From: Pseudomonadota bacterium
GTDB lineage: Bacteria > Pseudomonadota > Gammaproteobacteria > Burkholderiales > SHXO01
Assembly: GCA_023430065.1 (NCBI GenBank)
Contig: JAEZCG010000233.1
Coordinates: 1-26,023 of the forward strand
Reading direction: 5' to 3'
DNA: 26,023 nucleotides
Notes under the pieces: model-generated
Told to the model about the DNA's origin: nothing
Databases searched by the model: none
The model's input: the letters and a program-made list of their open reading frames with translations, nothing else
Position numbers and translations under genes: made by a program
In this document: piece by piece, positions 1 to 7,366 of the stretch
How positions within the stretch are numbered: the first letter of the stretch is position 1
Layout: each line of letters starts with the position of its first letter

Positions 1-14
1 CACCCTCTCCGCCA
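1..14 (+). tRNA. 3' end of a tRNA, probably tRNA-Ser (partial)
   Basis: The first bases read as the end of a tRNA: CCTCTCC (4-10) would be the 3' strand of a 7-bp acceptor stem, followed by G (11) and CCA (12-14). A G at the discriminator position before an encoded CCA is typical of tRNA-Ser, and many proteobacterial serine tRNAs end in CTCTCCGCCA. The body of the gene lies outside the window, so the anticodon cannot be read. An intrinsic terminator follows ten bases later, which fits the end of a tRNA transcript. Confidence 0.7.
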
Positions 15-21
15 GGCAGCG

Positions 22-51
22 AAGCCGACCGCAAGGTCGGCTTTTTCTTTT
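22..51 (+). terminator. Intrinsic terminator of the upstream tRNA transcript
   Basis: A perfect 7-bp stem, GCCGACC (24-30) and GGTCGGC (35-41), closes a GCAA tetraloop and is followed directly by a T-rich tract, TTTTTCTTTT (42-51). This is a textbook Rho-independent terminator on the plus strand. Confidence 0.92.
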
Positions 52-178
52 GCTCGCAGCTGAATCAGCGTTCCCAGCGCACCCATCCGGTCATCACGCG
101 CTAGCGATGCGATCGGGGGCGGACATACGCGGGACGGCGTCCGAGGTATGACGCCCGCAGCGGCGCTCATTCCCCGAT

Positions 179-1393
179 TTGCCCACAGGTAATATCATCC
201 GCCTGGACCAGGCTCCTTGGATACGTGAGGCGATGCGCATTCCCGGCATAACAATCGAGCGCACCGGTGACACCGTGCGGTATTCGTCCCGTATCGGTGG
301 ACAAGAGCTTCACTTCGCCGTCGACGCCGCAGAGACGGGCATGCATGACAACTGCGCCGACAGTTTCATGATCATGGCGTTGACCGCCTCGATGCTGGAG
401 GGGACGCCACCCGTGCTGGAGCAGGGCGTCTCGTCGCCTCGTCTGATCGAGAACCTGCGCCATGTCCAGGACATCTACAGTTCCTGGAACCGGCAGTACC
501 GAAGAGTCGAGATCCAGGCCGAGGCGCAGGCGCCGGGACCGGCCACCGGCGAGGTCCTCAGCATGTACTCCGGTGGGCTCGACTCGATGTACACGCTGGT
601 ACAGCACGAACATGAATTGACCGGTGTCGTCCTGGTGGCAGGCTTCGACATGGAACTGTCGGAGGAGGAGATGCGGATCGCACGGGAACGCAACGAGCAC
701 CTGTTGCGCGATCGCGGCCTCGCCCTGCGCCGGGTGGAAACCAACCAACGACTCTGGGGCAAGGCGCATCGCGTCGACCGGTTCTTTGCCTACAGCGGCT
801 ACCTTGCCTCGTGCGCGCTGCTGCTCGGACCCGCCCGGCTCTACATCAATGCTGGAGTGTGTTACGGGTTCCCGACGCACGATGGCTGTCAGCCGTATCT
901 GAACCCACTATGGTCGAACGGACGAACCGAGGTACGCCACACGGGATCGGAGTCCACGCGGGCGGAGAAGTTGGTCGAGATCGTGAAACACCCGGATCTT
1001 CTCGACGGACTTCGTGTGTGCTTCAGAAGCCAGAACGAGAACTGCGGGCGGTGCGCGAAGTGCGTGCGCACGATGACGACCCTGAGGATCCTCGGCATTC
1101 GCGGACCATTTCCGCGCATGTTGACGCTGGAGGAGATCCAGGCGATTCCACTTCCAGACGAGCATGATCTGCACTTTGCGACGGACAATGCACAACTGGC
1201 GGCGGCACGGGGCGATCGCGCAACATTGAAAGCGATCAAGTCAGCCATTCGAAAGTACGACCGCCAGAGGGCGTTGCTTCACTTCGATCGCGGCTTTCTC
1301 GGAGGTGCACTGCGAAGAGGGTTCCGCAGGCTCAAGCCCTACGACTATGAGGACGTCGGATTCCCGCATCATCGTCCTGACCTGGATCTGTGA
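179..1393 (+). CDS. QueC-like PP-loop ATPase (adenine nucleotide alpha-hydrolase fold)
   Basis: 404 aa if read from TTG 179; ATG 233 (residue 19) is an alternative and neither start has a good Shine-Dalgarno, so the N-terminus is uncertain. The core has the PP-loop signature SGGLDS at residues 131-136, used by QueC and related N-type ATP pyrophosphatases to adenylate a carboxylate or amide, and a four-cysteine cluster (C281, C289, C292, C295, the last three as CGRCAKC) like the QueC zinc site. Canonical QueC is about 230 aa with the loop near its N-terminus; here about 125 residues of unrecognised sequence precede it, and no other queuosine gene is nearby. A role in queuosine synthesis is therefore doubtful; a glycan or protein modification role is possible but unproven. 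It ends 25 bp inside a convergent ATP-grasp gene. A counted stretch of about 98 codons gave GC3 near 80%, against about 91-95% in sampled suf genes. Confidence 0.8.
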   Translation: MPTGNIIRLDQAPWIREAMRIPGITIERTGDTVRYSSRIGGQELHFAVDAAETGMHDNCADSFMIMALTASMLEGTPPVLEQGVSSPRLIENLRHVQDIYSSWNRQYRRVEIQAEAQAPGPATGEVLSMYSGGLDSMYTLVQHEHELTGVVLVAGFDMELSEEEMRIARERNEHLLRDRGLALRRVETNQRLWGKAHRVDRFFAYSGYLASCALLLGPARLYINAGVCYGFPTHDGCQPYLNPLWSNGRTEVRHTGSESTRAEKLVEIVKHPDLLDGLRVCFRSQNENCGRCAKCVRTMTTLRILGIRGPFPRMLTLEEIQAIPLPDEHDLHFATDNAQLAAARGDRATLKAIKSAIRKYDRQRALLHFDRGFLGGALRRGFRRLKPYDYEDVGFPHHRPDLDL

Positions 1394-2457
1394 CCAACCT
1401 CTGAAGCGCTGACCTGCTTCAGGGGAAGATCCATCCATGCGCACCCGATGTAGTCCGCCATCACGTTGAGCTCGATGATGGTCGGTCTGGTCGTTCCGAA
1501 CGCGATGTCGAGCCCCGCCAGTCGGACATTCGGGAATGCGAGCAGCGCTTCGATGGCCAAGGCCTTCGCCTCGTCCCATTGTGGAACCACGAAGCCTGTC
1601 AGCATTGCGCCCGAATCCGGATGGAACGCGAGCGTGTCGCCTGGACGTCTCGGGTCGAAAGCCTCCGTGACTTTCCCGGAGTCGACGGACACCTGACAGA
1701 CGATGCCGCCGCTGGAGATATTGTCCACTTGGCTCCCGGCGCGGCCGACGCGGAGATAGGCGCCTAGGATTTTCGCAGATCCGTCCGACAGGATGATGAC
1801 CCAGACGCGAACGGTATTGACCGATGTCTTGTTGAGTGCGGCCAGATCTGCATGCTGGGCCAGATACGCCTCGACTACGAATCCGCCCGGCGTGCGCCCG
1901 AACGTCTCCCACCAGTGCGCTACGCAAAGCGGCGGCTCGCCGTCGTCCCGAAGCAGTTCCACCACCTCGTTGCGGCGGCGTACGAGGAAGCTTATGAATC
2001 CCATTCCTCCCCAGCCCTCGACGAGTTTGAAGCACACGATCTCTCCGTCGTGGTGGGAAAGCAGGCTTTCCACCTGCTGGGCCGACCGGAGCGGCAGGCC
2101 GTCTGCACTTCTTCCGCGATGCGGATGCACGTAACCGATGAAGCGCGGCGTCGGCAGGTTCTGAAGGGTCAGCAGCGACTTCTCGATGAGCTTGTGCTGG
2201 GACGCCTTGTGATAGGCGGAAGGATTCAATCGGTTGATCACAGCCAGGTACTCCGGGCGATTGACGTGAGTCCACTTGTCCCGAAACCGGATCGATCGGC
2301 GACCCCAGCGCGCCTGGAGGTAGTAACGAGGTCCTATGCGCCGCAGCAGATAGAGCAGCACCATCTCGACGAACTGCCGCCAGACGGAGAGCTGGGGAGT
2401 GGCAGCCTCTGCCGTCCAGTACGCGCGAAGCTCGGCGATGAGCGGGCTCTTGTGCAT
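1369..2457 (-). CDS. ATP-grasp protein, sugar-transfer-associated type
   Basis: 362 aa from ATG 2457 (MHKSPLIAEL); the frame stays open upstream to ATG 2616, which would give 415 aa, and no start has a strong ribosome binding site. ATP-grasp features in order: K144 and the glycine loop GWGGMG (148-153), a conserved NTVR stretch (214-217), R236/R239 with a GSQVDN segment, and the metal-binding end with D317, E329 and N331. This pattern matches the ATP-grasp family linked to sugar transfer (ATPgrasp_ST), usually found in polysaccharide loci; ATP-grasp enzymes join a carboxylate to an amine or thiol through an acyl phosphate. The substrate cannot be told from sequence. It is convergent with the QueC-like gene, overlapping it by 25 bp, and lies about 270 bp beyond ilvD on the same strand. 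Confidence 0.8.
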   Translation of the reverse strand: MHKSPLIAELRAYWTAEAATPQLSVWRQFVEMVLLYLLRRIGPRYYLQARWGRRSIRFRDKWTHVNRPEYLAVINRLNPSAYHKASQHKLIEKSLLTLQNLPTPRFIGYVHPHRGRSADGLPLRSAQQVESLLSHHDGEIVCFKLVEGWGGMGFISFLVRRRNEVVELLRDDGEPPLCVAHWWETFGRTPGGFVVEAYLAQHADLAALNKTSVNTVRVWVIILSDGSAKILGAYLRVGRAGSQVDNISSGGIVCQVSVDSGKVTEAFDPRRPGDTLAFHPDSGAMLTGFVVPQWDEAKALAIEALLAFPNVRLAGLDIAFGTTRPTIIELNVMADYIGCAWMDLPLKQVSASEVGHRSRSGR

Positions 2458-2639
2458 GCGGGATACGCCCTGTTGCAGATTTGTGGTGCGCCGAGGATTG
2501 CCTTCGCCTACCGAACCCCGCGCGATTGCCCATGGCATCAGCGGCAATTCTAGAGCGAAGGGGCGCGATGCGCACTTGTAGGCGGCATATAGCCGAGCCC
2601 AAGGCCGATCACGCATGGACTGGATTGCGGAGCCATCGA

Positions 2640-2720
2640 GAGACGGTGTGTGAAGGGCTGGTCCCGCAGTTCAGGACATGCCCTTCACCCAGCTGCCTGT
2701 ATCCGCCCGTTCACCGTCTC
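2640..2720. repeat. Nested inverted repeat just downstream of ilvD
   Basis: An outer 9-bp stem, GAGACGGTG (2640-2648) with CACCGTCTC (2712-2720), encloses an inner 9-bp stem, GTGAAGGGC (2650-2658) with GCCCTTCAC (2680-2688). The inner stem continues as GTCC (2661-2664) with GGAC (2674-2677). There is no T tract on either strand, so it is not a classical intrinsic terminator. It starts eight bases past the ilvD stop codon and could protect the ilvD mRNA end, assist factor-dependent termination or be a small repeat element. Confidence 0.6.
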
Positions 2721-2728
2721 GACGCAGC

Positions 2729-4423
2729 TCACAGATCCGTCACCGCCCCGCGCGACGCGTCGGACACGAGTCGCACATATTTCGCCAGGACGCCACTGGC
2801 ATAGCGCGGCGTCGGCGGTTTCCACTGCGACAGCCGACGTGCGATCTCGGCAGCGCTGACCTCGATGTCCAGTCGACGGTTGTCGACGTCGATGACCACC
2901 ACGTCACCGTCGCGCACGGCGGCGATGGGACCGCCGTCGGCCGCCTCGGGCACGATATGTCCGATCACGAAGCCGCGCGTGGCCCCGGAGAAGCGTCCGT
3001 CGGTGATCAGCGCGACGGTCTCGCCCAGTCCCGCGCCCTGCAGCGCGCCGGTCACCAGTTGCATCTCGCGCATGCCGGGGCCGCCCTTCGGGCCCTCGTA
3101 ACGCAGCACCATCACGTCGTTGGGCTGGATGCGGCCCGACTTGATCGCCTGGAACGCGTCCTCCTCGTTCTCGAATACCTGTGCCGGTCCCCGGTGGAGC
3201 GACTTGTTCTGACCGGAGATCTTGATCACGCAGGCTCCCGGCGCGAGACTGCCGCGCAGGATCGCGAGTCCGCCCTGCTTCTTCAGCGGCCGGTCGAGCG
3301 GGCGGATCACCTGCTGGCCGGCCGGTTCGGAGGCACGCTCGATCTCCTCCCCGAGGGTGCGGCCGGTCACCGTCTTCTCGCCCGGGTGAATCAAGCCGGC
3401 CTGCATGAGGCGCTTGCCGACCACGGGCATGCCGCCGGCTTCGTACATCTCGGGCGCGGTATAGGTTCCCCAGGGCCGCATGTCGGCCACCACCGGCGTC
3501 TTGCGCGAGATTTGGTCGAAATCCTCCAGCGCGAGATCGACGCCGAAATCGTGGGCGGTCGCCATCAGGTGCAGGACCGCATTGGTCGATCCGCCGGTCG
3601 CCATGACGCCGGCAATGGCGTTCTCGAAGCTGCGGCGGGTGACGATCTGACGCGGGGTGACGCCTGCGCGCACCAGTTCCATGACCAGCTTGCCGCATTT
3701 GAAGGCGACATCGGCCTTCGCCGAGTCGACGGCCGGGACGTCGTTCGCGCCCATGGGCGCGATGCCCAGCATTTCGTAGGCGGTCGCCATGGTGTTGGCC
3801 GTGAACTGTCCGCCGCAGGCACCGGCGCCCGGACACGCATGGTCTTCGACGTCCTTGAATTCTTCCTCGCTGATGCGGCCGACGTTGTAGGCACCGAGCG
3901 CTTCGTACGCGTCCTGGATGGTGAGCTTGCGCTCACCGAAGACCGTGTTCGGCTTCGTGCATCGGCCGGCTGCAATGGAGCCGCCGTACAGGGTGAGTCC
4001 GGGGATGTCGAGGCGGCCCAGCACCATCCCCATGGCGGGAATGGTCTTGTCGCACCCGGAGATGGTGACGATGCCATCGAACATGTGGCCGCGCGCGACC
4101 AGTTCGACGGAGTCCGCGATCACCTCGCGGCTCACCAGCGAGGTCTTCATCCCCTCCGTGCCGGTGGTGATGGCGTCGTTGATGGCAACCGTGTTCACCT
4201 CGATGGGCGTGCCCCCCGCCGCGCGAATGCCGTCCATTACCCGCTGCGCCAGTTCGCGGTGGTTCCAGTTGCACGGCATGGTGCCGATCCAGCAGTGAGC
4301 CACGCCGATCTGAGGGCGGGCGAAGTCGACGTCGGTGAAGCCGATGGCCTTCATCATCGATCGTGCGACGGCACGGTCGGGACCCTGCAGCAGGGTGCGG
4401 CTCTTGTGGGTGGGATCGGCCAT
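2729..4423 (-). CDS. ilvD: Dihydroxy-acid dehydratase
   Basis: 564 aa. IlvD dehydrates 2,3-dihydroxy acids to 2-keto acids, the shared penultimate step of valine and isoleucine synthesis in the cytosol. The whole family pattern is present: PCNWN with C51, the SGCDKTIPAMGM segment with C124, CPGAGACGG with C197 and C203, the TANTMATAYEMLG segment, and the C-terminal GRFSGATRG region. C51/C124/C197 match the three cluster cysteines known for the [2Fe-2S] members, and the length suits that shorter class rather than the 616-aa E. coli enzyme. ATG 4423 is chosen because GAGGAGG lies 7-8 bases upstream and MADPTHKSRT is a normal N-terminus; the frame is open further upstream but without family similarity. 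As an Fe-S enzyme it is a likely client of the SUF genes later in the window. Confidence 0.96.
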   Translation of the reverse strand: MADPTHKSRTLLQGPDRAVARSMMKAIGFTDVDFARPQIGVAHCWIGTMPCNWNHRELAQRVMDGIRAAGGTPIEVNTVAINDAITTGTEGMKTSLVSREVIADSVELVARGHMFDGIVTISGCDKTIPAMGMVLGRLDIPGLTLYGGSIAAGRCTKPNTVFGERKLTIQDAYEALGAYNVGRISEEEFKDVEDHACPGAGACGGQFTANTMATAYEMLGIAPMGANDVPAVDSAKADVAFKCGKLVMELVRAGVTPRQIVTRRSFENAIAGVMATGGSTNAVLHLMATAHDFGVDLALEDFDQISRKTPVVADMRPWGTYTAPEMYEAGGMPVVGKRLMQAGLIHPGEKTVTGRTLGEEIERASEPAGQQVIRPLDRPLKKQGGLAILRGSLAPGACVIKISGQNKSLHRGPAQVFENEEDAFQAIKSGRIQPNDVMVLRYEGPKGGPGMREMQLVTGALQGAGLGETVALITDGRFSGATRGFVIGHIVPEAADGGPIAAVRDGDVVVIDVDNRRLDIEVSAAEIARRLSQWKPPTPRYASGVLAKYVRLVSDASRGAVTDL

Positions 4424-4726
4424 CGGGCCTGCCTCCTCGGTTGTCACAGGGCCCATAGGGAAGCACAGCCATGCTGGCACGGCAAGAGCGGGCCCCATCG
4501 CACAGGCGGGAGACCGGAGGGTAAACCTGCCGCCGCAGGACTTTGGAGGACGTTGCAATGCTGACGCCGTGTGTCCGATGGGACGAGACAAGCCCAAAGT
4601 GAGTCAGGCACAATTCGATGTGACGTCCTCGCGGATTGCGCGCAATCCGACGGCAACGCAGCGGTGCCGCGCTTCACACTACGCGACTTGCGCGCAGGTG
4701 AGCCCATAACGACAATCTGGAGTTGA
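4424..4726. other. Intergenic region between divergent ilvD and response regulator
   Basis: About 300 bases without a convincing gene. It must carry the promoters of both flanking genes, but no sigma-70 box pair is convincing on either strand. An open frame continues upstream of ilvD in phase, but it has no family similarity and ilvD has its own ribosome binding site. I see no amino-acid-rich leader peptide that would suggest attenuation. The clearest structure is the palindrome at 4632-4649, listed separately. Confidence 0.6.
4632..4649. promoter_or_regulatory. 18-bp perfect palindrome, candidate operator
   Basis: CGGATTGCG followed directly by its own reverse complement CGCAATCCG gives uninterrupted dyad symmetry with no spacer. 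It lies 77 bp before the response regulator start and about 210 bp before ilvD, in a shared upstream region, which suits a site for a dimeric regulator. No T tract follows. I cannot assign it to a known regulator. Confidence 0.4.
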
Positions 4727-5395
4727 ATGGCTGAGTCGATGAAGGAGACGACGGTGCGGGTGTTGCTGGCCGACGATCACGGCCTGGTGCGCGCGGGCAT
4801 TCGTGCGCTGCTGCAAGAGTTGGGGGAAGTGGAAGTGGTCGGAGAGGCGGCCGACGGGCGCAGCGCCATCGAGATGGTCGGCCAGTTGCACCCGGATGTG
4901 GTACTGATGGACATCTCGATGAAGGGGCTGAACGGCATCGAGGCCACATCGCAGATGCAGAAGCACCATTCCGAGGTGCGCGTCGTCATCCTTTCCATGC
5001 ATACGACCGAGGAGCACGTGGCGCAGGCCCTGCGCGCCGGTGCGACTGGCTACATCGTGAAGGACGGCGCCACCGAGGAACTGGGCACGGCGATCGACAC
5101 GGTGATGCGCGGCGAGCGCTACCTCAGTCCGGGAGTGTCGCGCCACGTGGTCGACCGCCTGCTGCGCGACGCGGGCGCGGAGCCCAATCCCCTCAGCCTG
5201 CTCACGCCCCGCCAGAAGGAGATCCTCCAGCTCATCGCCGAGGGACGCTCCACCAAGGAGATCGCCCACGTGCTCAACCTCAGCATCAAGACGGTCGAGA
5301 CGCACCGGGCCCAGCTGATGCAGCGCCTGGGCATCCGTGACGTGCCGGGCCTGGTGCGCTATGCGCTGCGCGCCGGACTGATCACGAACGACTAG
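4727..5395 (+). CDS. NarL/FixJ-family response regulator
   Basis: 222 aa. An N-terminal receiver domain (about 9-125) has the acidic pair D16/D17, phosphoacceptor D62 (VVLMDISM), S90 and K112; a LuxR-type helix-turn-helix follows at 157-222 with the typical LTPRQKEILQLIAEG and IAHVLNLSIKTVETHRA stretches. It is therefore a phosphorylation-controlled DNA-binding transcription regulator. ATG 4727 has GGAG six bases upstream; ATG 4739 is an in-frame alternative. No sensor kinase is adjacent: ilvD is divergent and transaldolase follows after a terminator, so it is an orphan here and its signal and targets are unknown. Confidence 0.93.
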   Translation: MAESMKETTVRVLLADDHGLVRAGIRALLQELGEVEVVGEAADGRSAIEMVGQLHPDVVLMDISMKGLNGIEATSQMQKHHSEVRVVILSMHTTEEHVAQALRAGATGYIVKDGATEELGTAIDTVMRGERYLSPGVSRHVVDRLLRDAGAEPNPLSLLTPRQKEILQLIAEGRSTKEIAHVLNLSIKTVETHRAQLMQRLGIRDVPGLVRYALRAGLITND

Positions 5396-5446
5396 CCGTT
5401 GCGGTCGGTTGTCGCCGGCGCCGCGATCCTGGAAAATGCACGGTGG

Positions 5447-5476
5447 ACGGGCGGGCAACCGCCCGTTGCGTTTTTT
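5447..5476 (+). terminator. Intrinsic terminator after the response regulator
   Basis: An 8-bp stem, ACGGGCGG (5447-5454) and CCGCCCGT (5459-5466), closes a GCAA loop and is followed by TGCG and then six T residues (5471-5476). The four-base gap before the T run is slightly unusual, but the position 50 bp after the regulator stop fits a Rho-independent terminator. Confidence 0.75.
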
Positions 5477-5526
5477 CGACCCGATTCAATGGCTCGCGCT
5501 CGCCGTGAGCCGCACTGGAGATGCGC

Positions 5527-6633
5527 ATGGCTTCCTTGCACGAGCTGAACCAGCTCGGCCAATCCGTCTGGCTAGATTTCATCGACCGCGACCTCCTGTC
5601 CAAGGGCGGGCTGACCCGCCTGGTCGAGGCGGGCGTGAGCGGGGTGACCACCAATCCCACCATCTTCCACAAGGCCATCACCGGCAGCAGCGACTACGAC
5701 GCCTCGATCCGTGCGCTGATCGCGCGCAATCCGTCCATGTCGGCCGAGCAGGTGACCGAAGCGCTGATGGTCGCCGATGTTCAGGCGGCTGCGGACACAC
5801 TGCGACCGGTCCATGAGCGGTGCGCCGGCGCCGACGGTTACGTGAGCCTGGAGGTACCGCCGGATCTTGCGTTCGACGCCGCGGGCACGGTGCGCATGGC
5901 GCATCAGCTGTGGAAGGCGGTGGACCGTCGCAACGTGATGATCAAGGTGCCGGGCACCCGCGAGGGCGTCGAAGCATTCGAGACGCTCACGGCGGACGGC
6001 ATCAACGTCAACGTGACACTGTTGTTCGCGGTGTCGCGTTACGAAGAGGTGGTGCAGGCCTGGGTGCGTGGGCTGGCGCGCGCGGCGCAGCCGCAGTCGG
6101 TGGCGTCGGTCGCCTCCTTCTTCGTCAGTCGCGTGGACAGCAAGGTGGACAAGCAACTGGACGCGATCGGCACGCCTCAGGCGCAGGCCTTGAAGGGTCG
6201 CATCGCCATCGCCAATGCCCGCTGGGCCTATGAGCGCTTCCAGGCCCTGCGCCAGGATCGGGCGATCGCGGCGCTGCTCGAGCGTGGCGTGCGCCCGCAG
6301 CGGCCGCTTTGGGCCAGCACGAGCACCAAGAACCCCGCGTACCGCGACGTGCTCTACGTCGAGACGCTGATCGGTGCCGACACGGTTAACACGCTGCCCC
6401 CCGACACGCTGGACGCCTTCCTCGACCACGGGGAGGCGCGCGCCACGATCGCGCAGGACATGCCCCGGGTGCGCGCCGACCTGGCTGCCCTGCGCGCGCT
6501 CGGCATCGACCTGGACGAGGTGACCGCGCAACTGGAGCGGGAGGGGGTCGCCTCGTTCGCCGACTCCTGGGTCAAGCTGGTCGAGGGCGTGAAGGCGAAG
6601 TGCGCCCAGGTTGCGGAAGCGCCGGCGCGCTGA
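5527..6633 (+). CDS. tal: Transaldolase
   Basis: 368 aa. Transaldolase moves a dihydroxyacetone unit between sugar phosphates in the non-oxidative pentose phosphate pathway through a lysine Schiff base. Conserved segments: GVTTNPTIFHKAI near residue 40, VMIKVPGT with candidate Schiff-base lysine K140, INVNVTLLFA, SVASFFVSRVDSKVD, and RPLWASTSTKNPAY. The length and last motif suit the longer transaldolase type found in actinobacteria, cyanobacteria and many betaproteobacteria. ATG 5527 is preferred because GGAG (5517-5520) lies six bases upstream; ATG 5521, two codons earlier, would abut it. It stands alone between a terminator and the ccm operon. Confidence 0.95.
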   Translation: MASLHELNQLGQSVWLDFIDRDLLSKGGLTRLVEAGVSGVTTNPTIFHKAITGSSDYDASIRALIARNPSMSAEQVTEALMVADVQAAADTLRPVHERCAGADGYVSLEVPPDLAFDAAGTVRMAHQLWKAVDRRNVMIKVPGTREGVEAFETLTADGINVNVTLLFAVSRYEEVVQAWVRGLARAAQPQSVASVASFFVSRVDSKVDKQLDAIGTPQAQALKGRIAIANARWAYERFQALRQDRAIAALLERGVRPQRPLWASTSTKNPAYRDVLYVETLIGADTVNTLPPDTLDAFLDHGEARATIAQDMPRVRADLAALRALGIDLDEVTAQLEREGVASFADSWVKLVEGVKAKCAQVAEAPAR

Positions 6634-6654
6634 GGGCCCGGTTTCGGCGTCCGG

Positions 6655-6660
6655 TATAAT
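6655..6660 (+). promoter_or_regulatory. Candidate -10 box for the ccm operon
   Basis: A perfect TATAAT hexamer lies 67 bases before the ccmA GTG start and 21 bases after the tal stop. No good -35 is found at the usual 16-18 base spacing (the region reads GAGGGC), so a helper activator may be needed or the match may be fortuitous. It is the best promoter candidate for the ccm genes. Confidence 0.5.
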
Positions 6661-6727
6661 CCGGCGGTTCCCTGCCGGAGTCATCGCCGTTGCGGCTTGC
6701 GCGTTGTTCGAACCACGGGGCTGTGGC

Positions 6728-7348
6728 GTGCTGGAGGGAATAGACCTCGCCTGCACGCGCGGGCAGCGCCGGCTGTTCGGGAACCTGAACTTCTCCGTGG
6801 CACCCGGTGAGGCCCTGTGGGTTTCAGGGCCGAACGGCAGCGGCAAGACCAGCCTGCTGCGCATCCTGTGCACACTCCTCCCGCCGGATGAAGGAGAGTT
6901 GCGTTGGCGTGGCGAGCCGGTGCGCGAACTGGGAGAGTCGTATCGTGCCGAGCTCGCGTATCTCGGCCATGCAGCGGCGGTCAAGGACGACCTGAGCGGC
7001 ATGGAGAACCTGCGCTTTATGCTGGCGCAGCACGGCCGCCGGATGGACGAGCCGGCTCTGGCCGAGGCGCTCGGCCGGTTCGGCCTCGCCGGGCGCGAGG
7101 AGTTGCCGGCGCGCGTGCTGTCGCAGGGCCAGCGCCGGCGCGTGTCGCTGGCTAGGCTGCTCTTCTGCGGCGATCGACCGTTGTGGATCCTGGACGAGCC
7201 GCTGACGGCGCTGGATTCCCAGGCTATCGAAATGGTGCGCGCGCTGGTCGCGCAGCATCTGGTGCGTGACGGGGTGGTGGTGCTGACCAGCCACCAGGAC
7301 GTCGATCTTAGCGGGCTGAAGGTGCGCCAGCTGCGGATGCTTGTTTGA
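6728..7348 (+). CDS. ccmA: Heme exporter ATPase CcmA
   Basis: 206 aa from GTG 6728, where the protein begins LEGIDLACTRGQRRLF as expected for CcmA; ACGGGG lies about 7 bases upstream. The frame is open further back into the tal end, but that sequence has no family character. It has a Walker A motif (GPNGSGKTS), the ABC signature LSQGQRRRVSLARLL and Walker B WILDEPLTALD. CcmA is the cytoplasmic ATPase that with CcmB releases heme-loaded CcmE from CcmC/D during cytochrome c maturation. It is the first gene of a complete ccm operon, 94 bp after tal and 18 bp before ccmB. Confidence 0.95.
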   Translation: MLEGIDLACTRGQRRLFGNLNFSVAPGEALWVSGPNGSGKTSLLRILCTLLPPDEGELRWRGEPVRELGESYRAELAYLGHAAAVKDDLSGMENLRFMLAQHGRRMDEPALAEALGRFGLAGREELPARVLSQGQRRRVSLARLLFCGDRPLWILDEPLTALDSQAIEMVRALVAQHLVRDGVVVLTSHQDVDLSGLKVRQLRMLV

Positions 7349-7366
7349 GAGCGGTGGGCTGAGAGC

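Noticed and set aside
1..178. Prophage or island attachment site at the tRNA 3' end
   Set aside because: No integrase gene is present, and I found no second copy of the tRNA 3' end in the following 2.7 kb, so only proximity to a tRNA can be stated.
179..1393. Annotation as queC for queuosine biosynthesis
   Set aside because: The protein is nearly twice the usual QueC length, its PP-loop is displaced by about 120 residues and no other que gene is nearby; only the active-site type is shared.
2678..4564. Long plus-strand open frame opposite ilvD
   Set aside because: It mirrors the IlvD coding sequence and has no motif of its own; the same applies to the long minus-strand frame opposite sufB (21839-23530).
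4424..4597. N-terminal extension of ilvD up to an upstream ATG at 4597
   Set aside because: GAGGAGG lies at the right distance from ATG 4423, and the protein from there matches the family start; the extra 58 residues show no conservation pattern.
4688..4716. Sigma-70 promoter TTGCGC / GACAAT before the response regulator
   Set aside because: Spacing is 17, but both hexamers are weak and the implied start of transcription falls past the Shine-Dalgarno, almost at the ATG.
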